From an uncultured SAR86 cluster bacterium (GTDB lineage: Bacteria; Pseudomonadota; Gammaproteobacteria; Magnimaribacterales; AG-339-G14): a stretch of 64,000 bases of DNA. The notes beneath the pieces were generated by a model, which ran no database searches, had not been told where the DNA came from, and saw nothing but the letters and a program-made list of their open reading frames with translations. The translations under genes were made by a program, and so were the position numbers. The stretch spans positions 1-64,000 of the forward strand of contig CACBOY010000001.1 of assembly GCA_902540995.1 (NCBI GenBank), written 5' to 3'. Numbering within the stretch: the stretch's first letter is position 1; each line of letters opens with the position of its first letter. Shown one piece after another: positions 7,549-15,751 of the stretch.

Positions 7549-8409
7549 ATGAAAGATTTTGAAAGTTTGAAAACTTCTACAAAAAATAAAGTTTTAACGG
7601 TCGTCTTTAATAAACCTGAAAAAATGAATACTTTTTCTGGACAAATGTTAAAAGATATTTTGGAACTTCTTGATGAGACTGAAAAAGATGATGACATTCG
7701 AGCAGTTATTTTCACTGGTTCTGGAAAAGCGTTTTGTGCCGGAGCTGACCTATCTTCAGGTGAGGATACTTTCGATATGTCCGATAAAGGCAAGCCTAAG
7801 ACTGAAGTTAAAAGAGATACTGGCGGAATACTTACTTTAAGATTGTTTGACTTTAAAAAACCATTAATTGCAGCAATAAATGGAGCAGCTGTAGGAGTAG
7901 GTGTGACTATGACACTTCCGATGGATGTTAGAATATGTTCTGAGAAGGCTAAATTTGGATTCGTGTTTGCCAAAAGAGGAATCGTTCCTGAGGCTTGTTC
8001 AAGTTGGTTCCTTCCTAAAATTGTAGGTATTTCTAATGCTCTGCAGTGGTGCCTGTCTGGAAAAATTTTTATGCCTCAAGAGGCTCTAGATAAAGGATTG
8101 GTTTCGGAAGTTACTCCAGAAGATAAATTACTAGAAAGAGCTGAGGAAATAGCAGCAGATTTTGTAGAAGCTACTTCTAGCCTTTCAGTGACTCTTATCA
8201 GGCAAATGTTGTGGAAAATGCTAGGAGCTGATCATCCTATGGAAGCACATAAAATTGACTCCCGAGGAGTATATTCACTTGGTAAAACCGGGGAAGCCAG
8301 TGAAGGCGTAATGTCCTTTTTAGAAAAGAGAGAGCCAAATTTTCCTGGAAGAGTTAGCAAAGATTTGCCTGAGTTTTACCCATGGTGGGATGATAAAGAA
8401 TTCAAATAA
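7549..8409 (+). CDS. Enoyl-CoA hydratase/isomerase family protein (crotonase)
   Basis: A 286-residue crotonase-fold protein. The oxyanion-hole segments AGADLS (64-69) and NGAAVGVG (111-118) are present, and Glu148 in GIVPEACSSW sits at the usual catalytic position. An earlier ATG at 7510 would add 13 lysine-rich residues but falls inside the -10 element and before the expected transcript start, so the ATG at 7549, preceded by AAGAGA, is chosen. The stop overlaps the carboxyltransferase start (TAATG). Substrate is unknown; the neighbours suggest acyl-CoA breakdown. Confidence 0.92.
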   Translation: MKDFESLKTSTKNKVLTVVFNKPEKMNTFSGQMLKDILELLDETEKDDDIRAVIFTGSGKAFCAGADLSSGEDTFDMSDKGKPKTEVKRDTGGILTLRLFDFKKPLIAAINGAAVGVGVTMTLPMDVRICSEKAKFGFVFAKRGIVPEACSSWFLPKIVGISNALQWCLSGKIFMPQEALDKGLVSEVTPEDKLLERAEEIAADFVEATSSLSVTLIRQMLWKMLGADHPMEAHKIDSRGVYSLGKTGEASEGVMSFLEKREPNFPGRVSKDLPEFYPWWDDKEFK

Positions 8410-9947
8410 TGTCCTGGAAAAAAGAAATTTCTCAAATTAAGCTCAGGGAAAAGCTAGCTAAGCAACAAGGTGGCCCTGAAGCTGTTAAGTTACAGCATAA
8501 TAAAGGACGTCTTACTTTGCGTGAGAGAATAGATCTTTTGCTTGATAAAGAATCTTTTGAAGAAATTGGGAAAGTTGCCGGAGGAGCCGAATACGATGAT
8601 GAGGGAAATCTCACCTCTCTCACTCCGGCAAATTTTATTTTAGGATTTGGTAAAATTGATGGGCAAGATGTAATAGTCGGTGGTGAAGATTTTACAGTTA
8701 AAGGTGGTTCTCCCAATGCAGCAGGTTTGAGAAAGAGTGTTTATACGGAAGATCTAGCAGTTAAACATAAATTTCCTTTAGTCAGACTTCATGAAGGTGG
8801 CGGAGGCTCAGTTGCAGGACCTAGTAAAGAAAAAAAAGGTTATGGCGGAGATCCAGTTTTTGCTAGATCGAGATTTAAGTCTGTTGCCCAAACTTTGAAA
8901 GAAGTGCCAGTTGTTTCTGCTGCCCTAGGTCCTGTCGCAGGACTGCCAGCCTCTAGATTTGTAGGCTCTCACTTCAGAATAATGGTTAAAGACAATGCTC
9001 AAATTTTAGTCGCAGGTCCTGCTGTGGTCTCTAGAGCTTTCGGTAAAGATTTTACAAAAGAGGAGTTGGGAGGCTCTGACGTTCATAAAAAAAATGGTGT
9101 TACAGACAACATTGCAGAATCTGAAGAGGACGCTTTTAGTCAAATTAAAAAGTTTCTCTCTTTCTTTCCAGCAAATATTTACGAACTCCCACCAAAAAAA
9201 GATTCAAAAGATTCAACAAACAGATCGGAAAAACTACTAGAAGAAATCATTCCTAAGGATAGAAAAAAAACCTATGAGATGAGAGAGATAATCAAAATGG
9301 TAGTTGATGATAAAGATTTTTTTGAAATGTCTAATTTTTTTGGTAGAGGAATAATCACAGGATTTGCTCGACTGAATGGTTTTTCAGTTGGTATTTTTGC
9401 AAATGATAGTAACTTTTATGCTGGATCAATGACGGCTGATAATGCAAAAAAAACCACTCGTTTCATTAAACTATGCGATCAATTTAATATTCCAATTTTA
9501 ACAATTGTTGATGAACCTGGTTTCTTAATCGGTAAAAAAGCTGAGGAAGATGCAACTATACTTTATGGAACGGAGGCAGTTTTGGCTGCTGCAGATTCCT
9601 CTGTTCCGTGGTGCACTCTCATGGTAAGAAAATCTTTTGGTGTTGCTGCTGCAGCCCATTTTGGAGAAGATCCTTATGTGTTAGCTTGGCCATCCTCTGA
9701 AGCAGGCGCACTCCCTTTAGAGGGAGGAGTTGCTGTTGCCTTCGGAAAAGAAATTGCTAAAGCAAAAGATCCAGAAAAAAAGAGGAAGGAAATAGAAGAA
9801 AAATTAGCAAAATCTCAAAGTCCCTTCCCCAGAGCAGAAGCTTTTTCGGTGCATGAAATTATTGACCCGAAAGACACAAGGCAGTATCTTTGCTCATGGA
9901 TTACTAGAGTCCAAAAAAGTTTAGAAGTAAAATTACTAGATAAATAA
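8409..9947 (+). CDS. Acyl-CoA carboxylase carboxyltransferase (beta) subunit
   Basis: A 512-residue carboxyltransferase of the propionyl-/methylcrotonyl-CoA carboxylase beta family. The N-terminus QQGGPEAVKLQHNKGRLTLRER is characteristic, and both crotonase-like halves are present, with glycine-rich segments near RLHEGGGGSV and TIVDEPGFLIG. It would move a carboxyl group from biotin to an acyl-CoA. No biotin carboxylase or biotin carrier gene is nearby, so any partner must be encoded elsewhere. It is translationally coupled to the crotonase (1-nt overlap) and followed 15 nt later by an aldehyde dehydrogenase. The substrate cannot be told from sequence. Confidence 0.9.
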   Translation: MSWKKEISQIKLREKLAKQQGGPEAVKLQHNKGRLTLRERIDLLLDKESFEEIGKVAGGAEYDDEGNLTSLTPANFILGFGKIDGQDVIVGGEDFTVKGGSPNAAGLRKSVYTEDLAVKHKFPLVRLHEGGGGSVAGPSKEKKGYGGDPVFARSRFKSVAQTLKEVPVVSAALGPVAGLPASRFVGSHFRIMVKDNAQILVAGPAVVSRAFGKDFTKEELGGSDVHKKNGVTDNIAESEEDAFSQIKKFLSFFPANIYELPPKKDSKDSTNRSEKLLEEIIPKDRKKTYEMREIIKMVVDDKDFFEMSNFFGRGIITGFARLNGFSVGIFANDSNFYAGSMTADNAKKTTRFIKLCDQFNIPILTIVDEPGFLIGKKAEEDATILYGTEAVLAAADSSVPWCTLMVRKSFGVAAAAHFGEDPYVLAWPSSEAGALPLEGGVAVAFGKEIAKAKDPEKKRKEIEEKLAKSQSPFPRAEAFSVHEIIDPKDTRQYLCSWITRVQKSLEVKLLDK

Positions 9948-9962
9948 ATAAAGAGGATAAAT

Positions 9963-11396
9963 ATGAAAGTTTGTGAAGAGTTTTATATAAATGGTGAATG
10001 GGTAAAACCCGTTAATGACTTGAAAACTTTAGATGTTATTAACCCTGCTACAGAGGAAGTTTTTGGAAGAATTGCGTTAGGAGATAAAGATGATGTTGAT
10101 GCGGCTGTAGAAGCTGCCTTCAACGCTTTTGAAAGCTTTGGTTACAGTTCGGTTGACGAAAGAGTGAGCTTACTTGAAAAAATATTAGAAGTTTATCAGG
10201 GTAAATATGACGAAATTGCAGAAACTATTTCTTCAGAAATGGGTGCTCCAATAGGTTTATCTAAAGCTGCTCAAGCAGCTACTGGTCTTGGTCACTTTAG
10301 TACGGCTCTAGAAACTCTAAAAAATTATAAATTTGAAGAAGTTAAAGGCTCTGCGCTTATTAGGAAAGAGCCTATTGGTGTAGTTGGAATGATTACTCCT
10401 TGGAATTGGCCAATAAACCAAATTTCTTGCAAAGTCGGTCCTGCTCTTGCAGCTGGCTGTACTATGATCCTAAAACCAACTGAAATTGCTCCATTTAATG
10501 CAATTCTTTTAGCTGAAGTTCTTCATGAGGCGGGAGTTCCAAAAGGAGTGTTTAATTTAGTAAATGGTGATGGACCTTCTGTTGGTGAGGCAATGTCTGC
10601 TCACCCCAAAATAGATATGATGTCTTTCACAGGATCTACAAGAGCTGGAGTTGCAGTTGCCAAAGGTTCAGCAGATACCGTAAAAAGGGTTCATCAAGAA
10701 TTAGGCGGAAAATCTGCGAATATCATTTTAGATGACGCTGATTTTGGTAAAGCTGTCACAAAAGGAACTGCACACATGTTCAATAATACTGGACAGTCAT
10801 GTAATGCACCTTCAAGAATGCTTGTTCCTGCCTCCAGACAAGATGAAGCTAAAGAAGCTGCAAAAGCAGTAGCCGAAGGAATAGTTATTGGAGATCCTTC
10901 TGACGAGTCGACTAATATGGGACCTGTTGTGAGCGACGTTCAATTCAATAAAATTCAAGGTCTTATCGAGAAAGGTATTGAAGAAGGCGCTGAGGTAGTA
11001 GTTGGTGGACCTGGAAAGCCTGAAGGCTTAAATCAAGGCTATTTTGTCAAACCAACTGTCTTTGCAAACGTTTCCAATGATATGACCATAGCTAGAGAAG
11101 AAATTTTTGGACCTGTCTTATGTATCATTCCTTACAAAGATGAAGATGATGCTATAAGGATTGCAAACGATACTCCTTATGGGTTATCAGGTTACGTATC
11201 TTCTGAAGATCCAGAACATGCTTTAAACGTAGCTAGAAGGATTAGAAGTGGAAATGTTCATATTAATAATAAACCTACAGGAATTGATGCCCCTTTTGGA
11301 GGATTCAAGCAATCCGGTAACGGAAGAGAATGGGGAGAATTTGGCTTTGAAGAGTTTTTAGAAATAAAAGCTGTAATGGGCTACGCCTCAAAATAA
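9963..11396 (+). CDS. NAD(P)-dependent aldehyde dehydrogenase
   Basis: A 477-residue aldehyde dehydrogenase with complete motifs: TPWNWP (catalytic-site Asn148), FTGST (222-226), general base Glu246 in HQELGGKSANI and nucleophile Cys280 in NNTGQSCNAPSR. It oxidises an aldehyde to a carboxylic acid; the substrate is not recognisable. Preceded by GAGGATAAAT, a good Shine-Dalgarno, 15 nt after the carboxyltransferase, so it belongs to the same operon. Confidence 0.95.
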   Translation: MKVCEEFYINGEWVKPVNDLKTLDVINPATEEVFGRIALGDKDDVDAAVEAAFNAFESFGYSSVDERVSLLEKILEVYQGKYDEIAETISSEMGAPIGLSKAAQAATGLGHFSTALETLKNYKFEEVKGSALIRKEPIGVVGMITPWNWPINQISCKVGPALAAGCTMILKPTEIAPFNAILLAEVLHEAGVPKGVFNLVNGDGPSVGEAMSAHPKIDMMSFTGSTRAGVAVAKGSADTVKRVHQELGGKSANIILDDADFGKAVTKGTAHMFNNTGQSCNAPSRMLVPASRQDEAKEAAKAVAEGIVIGDPSDESTNMGPVVSDVQFNKIQGLIEKGIEEGAEVVVGGPGKPEGLNQGYFVKPTVFANVSNDMTIAREEIFGPVLCIIPYKDEDDAIRIANDTPYGLSGYVSSEDPEHALNVARRIRSGNVHINNKPTGIDAPFGGFKQSGNGREWGEFGFEEFLEIKAVMGYASK

Positions 11397-11410
11397 TCAA
11401 CTAAAATAAA

Positions 11411-12379
11411 ATGACTATCTTGGTAACCGGTGGAGCTGGTTATATAGGTAGTCATTTTGTAAGGTACTTAGAAAGAAAAAAAATTGAATTTGTCGTAGTA
11501 GACAATTTTTCAACAGGGCATAAAAAATTTGTAAAAAATAAAAAGTTTTTTGAGCTTGATCTTAAAAATCCTGAAGAGATAAGAGTAAATCTTCAAGATT
11601 TAGAAATAACATCTATAGTTCATTTTGCAGGATTATCAATTGTCTCTGATTCTCAAAAAATGGAAAAAGAGTATTATGAAAATAATGTTCTAGCTTCTAT
11701 GAACTTAGCAAAGTTTGCTGTAGAAAAAAAAATTAAAAAGTTTGTTTATTCTTCGTCTGCAGCTGTATATGGCATCCCTAAAGAAATTCCTATTAAGGAA
11801 AATCATCCAACAAAACCTATAAACAATTACGGCAAAAATAAATTAGAAGTAGAAAACTTACTAAAAGATTTATCTATGGAATTTCCCTTGGATGTAGTAT
11901 GCCTAAGATACTTTAATGCTGCTGGAGCTGATGATGATGGTGATTTAGGAGAAGAACATAATCCTGAAACACATCTTATACCAAATGTAATAAATTCAGC
12001 TTTGAACTCATATGAATTTACGGTTAACGGTGACACTTATAATACTGACGATGGAACCTGTATAAGAGATTTTGTCCATGTAAATGATTTGGCAAGTGCT
12101 CATTTACTATCTCTTAATTTTTTGGATTTGAATAAAGGATTTCATGTTTTTAACTTAGGTTCTGAAAAAGGGTTTTCCATTATGGAAGTAATAAATGAAT
12201 GTCAGGAATTATTGCAAAAAAAAGTAAAGTTTAGAGTAGGTGCTAAAAGAAATGGAGATCCAGATATATTAATTGCAGATAATAAAAAATCTCTTAATAA
12301 ATTAAATTGGAAAATAGAAAAGAATTCTTTAAAAGCTATAATCTCATCTGCAATCAAATATCATAAAAATGCCCTTTAA
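11411..12379 (+). CDS. galE: UDP-glucose 4-epimerase
   Basis: A 322-residue extended short-chain dehydrogenase. The NAD-binding motif is GGAGYIGSH (7-15), the catalytic Ser/Thr segment is SSSAAVYG (114-121), and Tyr140 and Lys144 form the YxxxK pair in NNYGKNK. Later residues RYFNAAGAD and RDFVHVNDLA are typical of GalE. It interconverts UDP-glucose and UDP-galactose (or N-acetyl forms) for surface polysaccharide. It begins 14 nt after the aldehyde dehydrogenase and overlaps the Wzi-like gene by 11 nt, which links it to envelope polysaccharide. Confidence 0.92.
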   Translation: MTILVTGGAGYIGSHFVRYLERKKIEFVVVDNFSTGHKKFVKNKKFFELDLKNPEEIRVNLQDLEITSIVHFAGLSIVSDSQKMEKEYYENNVLASMNLAKFAVEKKIKKFVYSSSAAVYGIPKEIPIKENHPTKPINNYGKNKLEVENLLKDLSMEFPLDVVCLRYFNAAGADDDGDLGEEHNPETHLIPNVINSALNSYEFTVNGDTYNTDDGTCIRDFVHVNDLASAHLLSLNFLDLNKGFHVFNLGSEKGFSIMEVINECQELLQKKVKFRVGAKRNGDPDILIADNKKSLNKLNWKIEKNSLKAIISSAIKYHKNAL

Positions 12380-13817
12380 ATCACTGCTAAAAATTTTCTT
12401 ATTCGTATTTTTGTCTTTTCAAGCTTTTTCTGATCCGTGGCTTACTGGAAAAAATGAGTTTGAGGTTAAAAAATTAGAGTATTTTTCCATTAAAAATCAA
12501 TTTTCTATTGATTCATCTTCCTACCCCATACCCTTAGCGCTTGTGAGAAATCCCAATGAAGATATGTTCAACAACATGTCATTAATGAACGAGTATATTG
12601 AAGTTGCTGATGGAATTATTCAAAAAGAATCAAAAAAATTTATCAATGAGATTGGATTCTCATCAAACTCAGAATTCAATCCGTTTAGATTTATAGATAG
12701 TAAATTCAAAGACAAAAATTCTTTATTCTTTTCTACTTCTTATCTAGGAGAAAGATTTGCATCAAAAATTTCAATTACAACTTTTGAAAATCCTTATGAA
12801 GAAAAAAAATATGATTTTAGTGATTCCTATCTTGCCTTAGTTTCTGGAAATTTTATTTTAGGTGTTGGAAACTATGATAGGTGGTGGGGCCCTTCCCACC
12901 ATGCAAGTTTAATTCTTTCAAATTATTCTAAGTCCTCTCCTGGATTATTTATCAGGTCGCTTGAGGGTTTTACTTCCTCCCTCCCCTTAATTAGAAGTTT
13001 TGGAAAATTGAATTTTTCTTTTTTTGCTAATCAGTTAGAAAGTAATAGAGCGATAAAAAATCCTTTTTTAATTTCTGGCAGATTATCCTTTAATCCTGTG
13101 AACGGCCTAACTATCGGACTAACAAGATCAATAATGTTTGGTGGTGATGGCAAGGATAATAGCTTTAAAGCTCTTTGGGACTCTATAAGGGGTGACGCAT
13201 CAACAATGCAAGGCAAATCAGATATAAACATCGACAATGAATTGGCTGGATTTGATATGAAATACAGTTTCAATATAAATGATCTGGTATGGAGTTTTTA
13301 TGGTCAATATATTGGGGAAGATGGAACTGACTATTGGCCCTGGCGAACATTTTACTTAGCCGGAACAGAATTTATCTTTCTAAAAGCTGGCAAGTTAAAT
13401 AGCGTTGTAATTGAATACGTTGATACCTATTACAACGGTCAAGATACTGGAACCAATATAATTTATGAACATAGCCCTTATACAAGTGGATACAGATACA
13501 AAGGAAGTCCAATAGGAGCATTTATCGATGGAGACTCAAATTACATGCATTTATCTCTTAATAGCGAAATAAATGACGTTACAAATATTGAATTTTCAAT
13601 GTTCTATGGAAATTTCAATAAAGATAATAGCGGAACTAAAAATTCTTGGGGAACAGCAAATGAAGATTTTTATGGAATTGTTTTAAACTTTGATTTTAAA
13701 GTCAACTCTAAAATTGACTTTGGGTTGAATCTTACTAGTCTAAGCGAAGTACTATCATATAGAGGGAAAACTCTAGATAAAAATATTTTAGGAATAGATT
13801 TTAAGTATCGCTTTTAA
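12369..13817 (+). CDS. Wzi-like capsule assembly outer-membrane protein
   Basis: A 482-residue protein with an N-terminal signal peptide (KSLLKIFLFVFLSFQAFS) and alternating beta-strand composition ending in KYRF, as in outer-membrane beta-barrels. The segment NYDRWWGPSHHASLILSN matches the core motif of the capsule assembly Wzi family. In E. coli, Wzi helps anchor group 1 capsule to the cell surface. It overlaps galE by 11 nt. Its stop shares a palindromic TTAA with the convergent gene on the other strand. Confidence 0.85.
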   Translation: MPFKSLLKIFLFVFLSFQAFSDPWLTGKNEFEVKKLEYFSIKNQFSIDSSSYPIPLALVRNPNEDMFNNMSLMNEYIEVADGIIQKESKKFINEIGFSSNSEFNPFRFIDSKFKDKNSLFFSTSYLGERFASKISITTFENPYEEKKYDFSDSYLALVSGNFILGVGNYDRWWGPSHHASLILSNYSKSSPGLFIRSLEGFTSSLPLIRSFGKLNFSFFANQLESNRAIKNPFLISGRLSFNPVNGLTIGLTRSIMFGGDGKDNSFKALWDSIRGDASTMQGKSDINIDNELAGFDMKYSFNINDLVWSFYGQYIGEDGTDYWPWRTFYLAGTEFIFLKAGKLNSVVIEYVDTYYNGQDTGTNIIYEHSPYTSGYRYKGSPIGAFIDGDSNYMHLSLNSEINDVTNIEFSMFYGNFNKDNSGTKNSWGTANEDFYGIVLNFDFKVNSKIDFGLNLTSLSEVLSYRGKTLDKNILGIDFKYRF

Positions 13818-14083
13818 CGACCTAATTTACCCTGTCTATCGCATCTGTGACGACCAACCTTAAAATTTCTAACTGCTCCATGCTTTGTTTTTCTGCCATT
13901 GACTCTTTTTCTCCAAAGTCTGAAGCTAGATGGTTTTAAATTATTTCTCATGATAGTTATGAGCTCTCCATGATTTATTGAGAATTCTTTTTCAATAACT
14001 TCGAATGGAGTCCTATCCTCCCAGGCCATTTCGATTATTCTATTGGTGCTTTCTAGATCAATGTTTTTTAAGGCTTTCTTCAT
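13814..14083 (-). CDS. TIGR03643-type small basic conserved protein
   Basis: An 89-residue basic protein. DLESTNRIIEMAWEDRTPFEVIEKEFSINHGELITIMRNNLKPSSFRLWRKRVNGRKTKH matches the family I know as TIGR03643, a small protein of unknown function in marine gammaproteobacteria and others. The first 50 residues look like a helix-turn-helix-type helical domain and the C-terminal third is rich in Arg and Lys, so nucleic-acid binding is plausible but unproven. A GGGATAAC Shine-Dalgarno precedes the ATG. The start overlaps the upstream gene by 26 nt and the stop overlaps the convergent Wzi-like gene by 4 nt. Confidence 0.85.
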   Translation of the reverse strand: MKKALKNIDLESTNRIIEMAWEDRTPFEVIEKEFSINHGELITIMRNNLKPSSFRLWRKRVNGRKTKHGAVRNFKVGRHRCDRQGKLGR

Positions 14084-14345
14084 TGTTATCCCAATGTGAA
14101 ATTATTTTTTGATTGTCCTCGATCCATCTTTCAAGCTGAAGAATTACATAGTCTTGGCCCATCACAAGATCAAAATTTTCTTGAGGCATTAAGTCTTTTT
14201 CTTTTGACATTAATTCGGCCAAAGCTAAAAGGTTTTCTGTCTGTTCTTCATATTCAACAAGCATCGGATTCTTTTTATCTTTGAAGGCATTTTGAATTTC
14301 ATCAAGAAGAGCTGTTTTGAGTTCTTGCAATTCAAAAGCATCCAT
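14058..14345 (-). CDS. Hypothetical 95-residue helical acidic protein
   Basis: I do not recognise this protein. It is acidic and almost wholly helical in appearance, with heptad-like leucines (LQELKTALLDEIQNAF, LLALAELMS, VILQLERWIEDNQ), no signal peptide and no cysteine. It overlaps the start of the TIGR03643-type gene by 26 nt, so the two are translationally linked. A consensus TATAAT (14351-14356) ends 5 nt before the ATG and no Shine-Dalgarno is visible, which suggests a leaderless message. Strict reading-frame overlap and the promoter support it being a real gene. Confidence 0.7.
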   Translation of the reverse strand: MDAFELQELKTALLDEIQNAFKDKKNPMLVEYEEQTENLLALAELMSKEKDLMPQENFDLVMGQDYVILQLERWIEDNQKIISHWDNNEESLKKH

Positions 14346-14350
14346 ACAGC

Positions 14351-14356
14351 ATTATA
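14351..14356 (-). promoter_or_regulatory. -10 element for the 95-residue hypothetical gene
   Basis: TATAAT on the minus strand, separated from the ATG by only 5 nt (GCTGT). Transcription would start at or within a base or two of the start codon. No strong -35 is seen. Confidence 0.4.
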
Positions 14357-14412
14357 AAAAAGAATATTAAATATATTTAAGAAATTTACTTAATTATAAA
14401 TTTATTTCTAAA

Positions 14413-15630
14413 CTAAGAAGCAACTGCTTCAAATGCACTTGAAGCAATCCTAACGATCTCATCTATTTCTTCTTTACCATGAGCTACTGATAAGAAATGG
14501 TTATGGTAACTTGTTAAATATAGACCTCGCGAAAGGCATTCATCTGTCCATTGAATATGAAAATCTTTATTTTGATCTTCAATCCTAAAATATGGCATCG
14601 AGGGTACTCCAGTGACTTTCATCTTTATTCCAAATTCATCTCCGGCAGAAATTAGATCTTTTTTTAACTTTTCTCCATTAGCGTTCATGATTTCTATGGC
14701 ATTTACTCTTTGTAACTCTTCTAATGTTGCTTTGGAAGCAGCCATAGGAGCCGAATTAAAAAACTGTGTTCCACTAAAATAAACTCTATTTGCCGCATCT
14801 TTTAAAGAATCTTTGCCAACCAGAGCAGAAATTGGATATCCATTAGCCATAGCCTTTCCCAAACAAACCAAATCAGGACTGAATCCAAAAGCATTGTGAG
14901 AACCCTGAAGATCAATTCTAAATCCAGTTCTTACATCATCAACAATGATAATTATGTTTTGCTCTCTGCACTTTTTTTGAATGTGTTCCCAATATCCATG
15001 ATCAGGCAAAGAGTTATCCTTAGATGTTGGATGGTCATATGGACTTGAGATAAAACAAGCGATCTCATTACCAAAAGAAGATAACATCTCATCAAATTCT
15101 TCAATGCTATTCCATTCAACCGAAAGCACTTCATCGCTATCCGAATCAATAACTCCAGCATTGCTCCTATTTTGCATCCATCCATTAGCTCCGTGATAAC
15201 CATTATTAATTTTTAAAATTTTTGATTTTCCAGTTTCTGCTCTTGCTACCATAACAGCTAGTTGAGTACTGTCACCCCCATTTTTTCCAAAAAGAGCCCA
15301 ATCAGCAATATCGATCATATCCGTTAATGTCTCTGCTAGCTCAATCATTACTGGAGAAGCTACACTTACTGTATTACCTAAATCGTATTGCGATCGTGCA
15401 GCTTGATCTATTTTTGGGTTGTTATAACCAAGGATCATCGGGCCCCAGCCACAAATTAAATCGAGGTACTTATTTCCATCAACATCCCAAAAATATGCAT
15501 CCTTTGCTTTTGAAAAGAATTTAGGGCCTTCTTCTCTAACTGCATATTTGTAATGACCAAAAATTCCACCTGGAATTAATTCTTGGGCTTTTGAAAAAAG
15601 CTTGTCAGATTTTTTTTGTTTTAATTTCAT
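14413..15630 (-). CDS. Class III aminotransferase, HemL (glutamate-1-semialdehyde aminomutase)-like
   Basis: A 405-residue PLP enzyme. The N-terminus SDKLFSKAQELIPGGIFG and GWGPMILGYNNP clearly resemble HemL, and the PLP lysine lies in LGKAMANGYP, with the PLP aspartate in VDDVRTGFR. However, positions that are constant in true HemL differ: NSGTEAT is replaced by GKNGGDST, EPVAGN by SPYDHP, and GTLSGNP by GTQFFNSAP. It is therefore probably a HemL-like aminotransferase or mutase with another substrate. It follows tRNA-Ser by 28 nt, downstream of lysC. No heme-pathway genes are nearby. Confidence 0.8.
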   Translation of the reverse strand: MKLKQKKSDKLFSKAQELIPGGIFGHYKYAVREEGPKFFSKAKDAYFWDVDGNKYLDLICGWGPMILGYNNPKIDQAARSQYDLGNTVSVASPVMIELAETLTDMIDIADWALFGKNGGDSTQLAVMVARAETGKSKILKINNGYHGANGWMQNRSNAGVIDSDSDEVLSVEWNSIEEFDEMLSSFGNEIACFISSPYDHPTSKDNSLPDHGYWEHIQKKCREQNIIIIVDDVRTGFRIDLQGSHNAFGFSPDLVCLGKAMANGYPISALVGKDSLKDAANRVYFSGTQFFNSAPMAASKATLEELQRVNAIEIMNANGEKLKKDLISAGDEFGIKMKVTGVPSMPYFRIEDQNKDFHIQWTDECLSRGLYLTSYHNHFLSVAHGKEEIDEIVRIASSAFEAVAS

Positions 15631-15658
15631 TTCCGTACAGCTACTCTATCAATAAATA

Positions 15659-15749
15659 TGGCGGAGAGGGAGGGATTCGAACCCTCGATGCAGGATTACC
15701 ACATACTCCCTTAGCAGGGGAGCGCTTTCAACCACTCAGCCACCTCTCC
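15659..15749 (-). tRNA. tRNA-Ser (anticodon GCU)
   Basis: A 91-nt class II tRNA with encoded CCA. The acceptor stem is GGAGAGG/CCTCTCC. The anticodon stem CTCCC/GGGAG closes the loop CTGCTAA, giving GCU. The long variable arm is followed by the T arm GGGTTCGAATCCC. It starts 2 nt after the lysC stop, so it is probably processed from the alaS-lysC transcript. Confidence 0.97.
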
Positions 15750-15751
15750 TA

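Noticed and set aside
7530-7973. 147-codon minus-strand frame opposite the crotonase
   Set aside because: It is the mirror of a clear crotonase gene and runs through its catalytic region; serine-rich low-complexity product with no recognisable domain.
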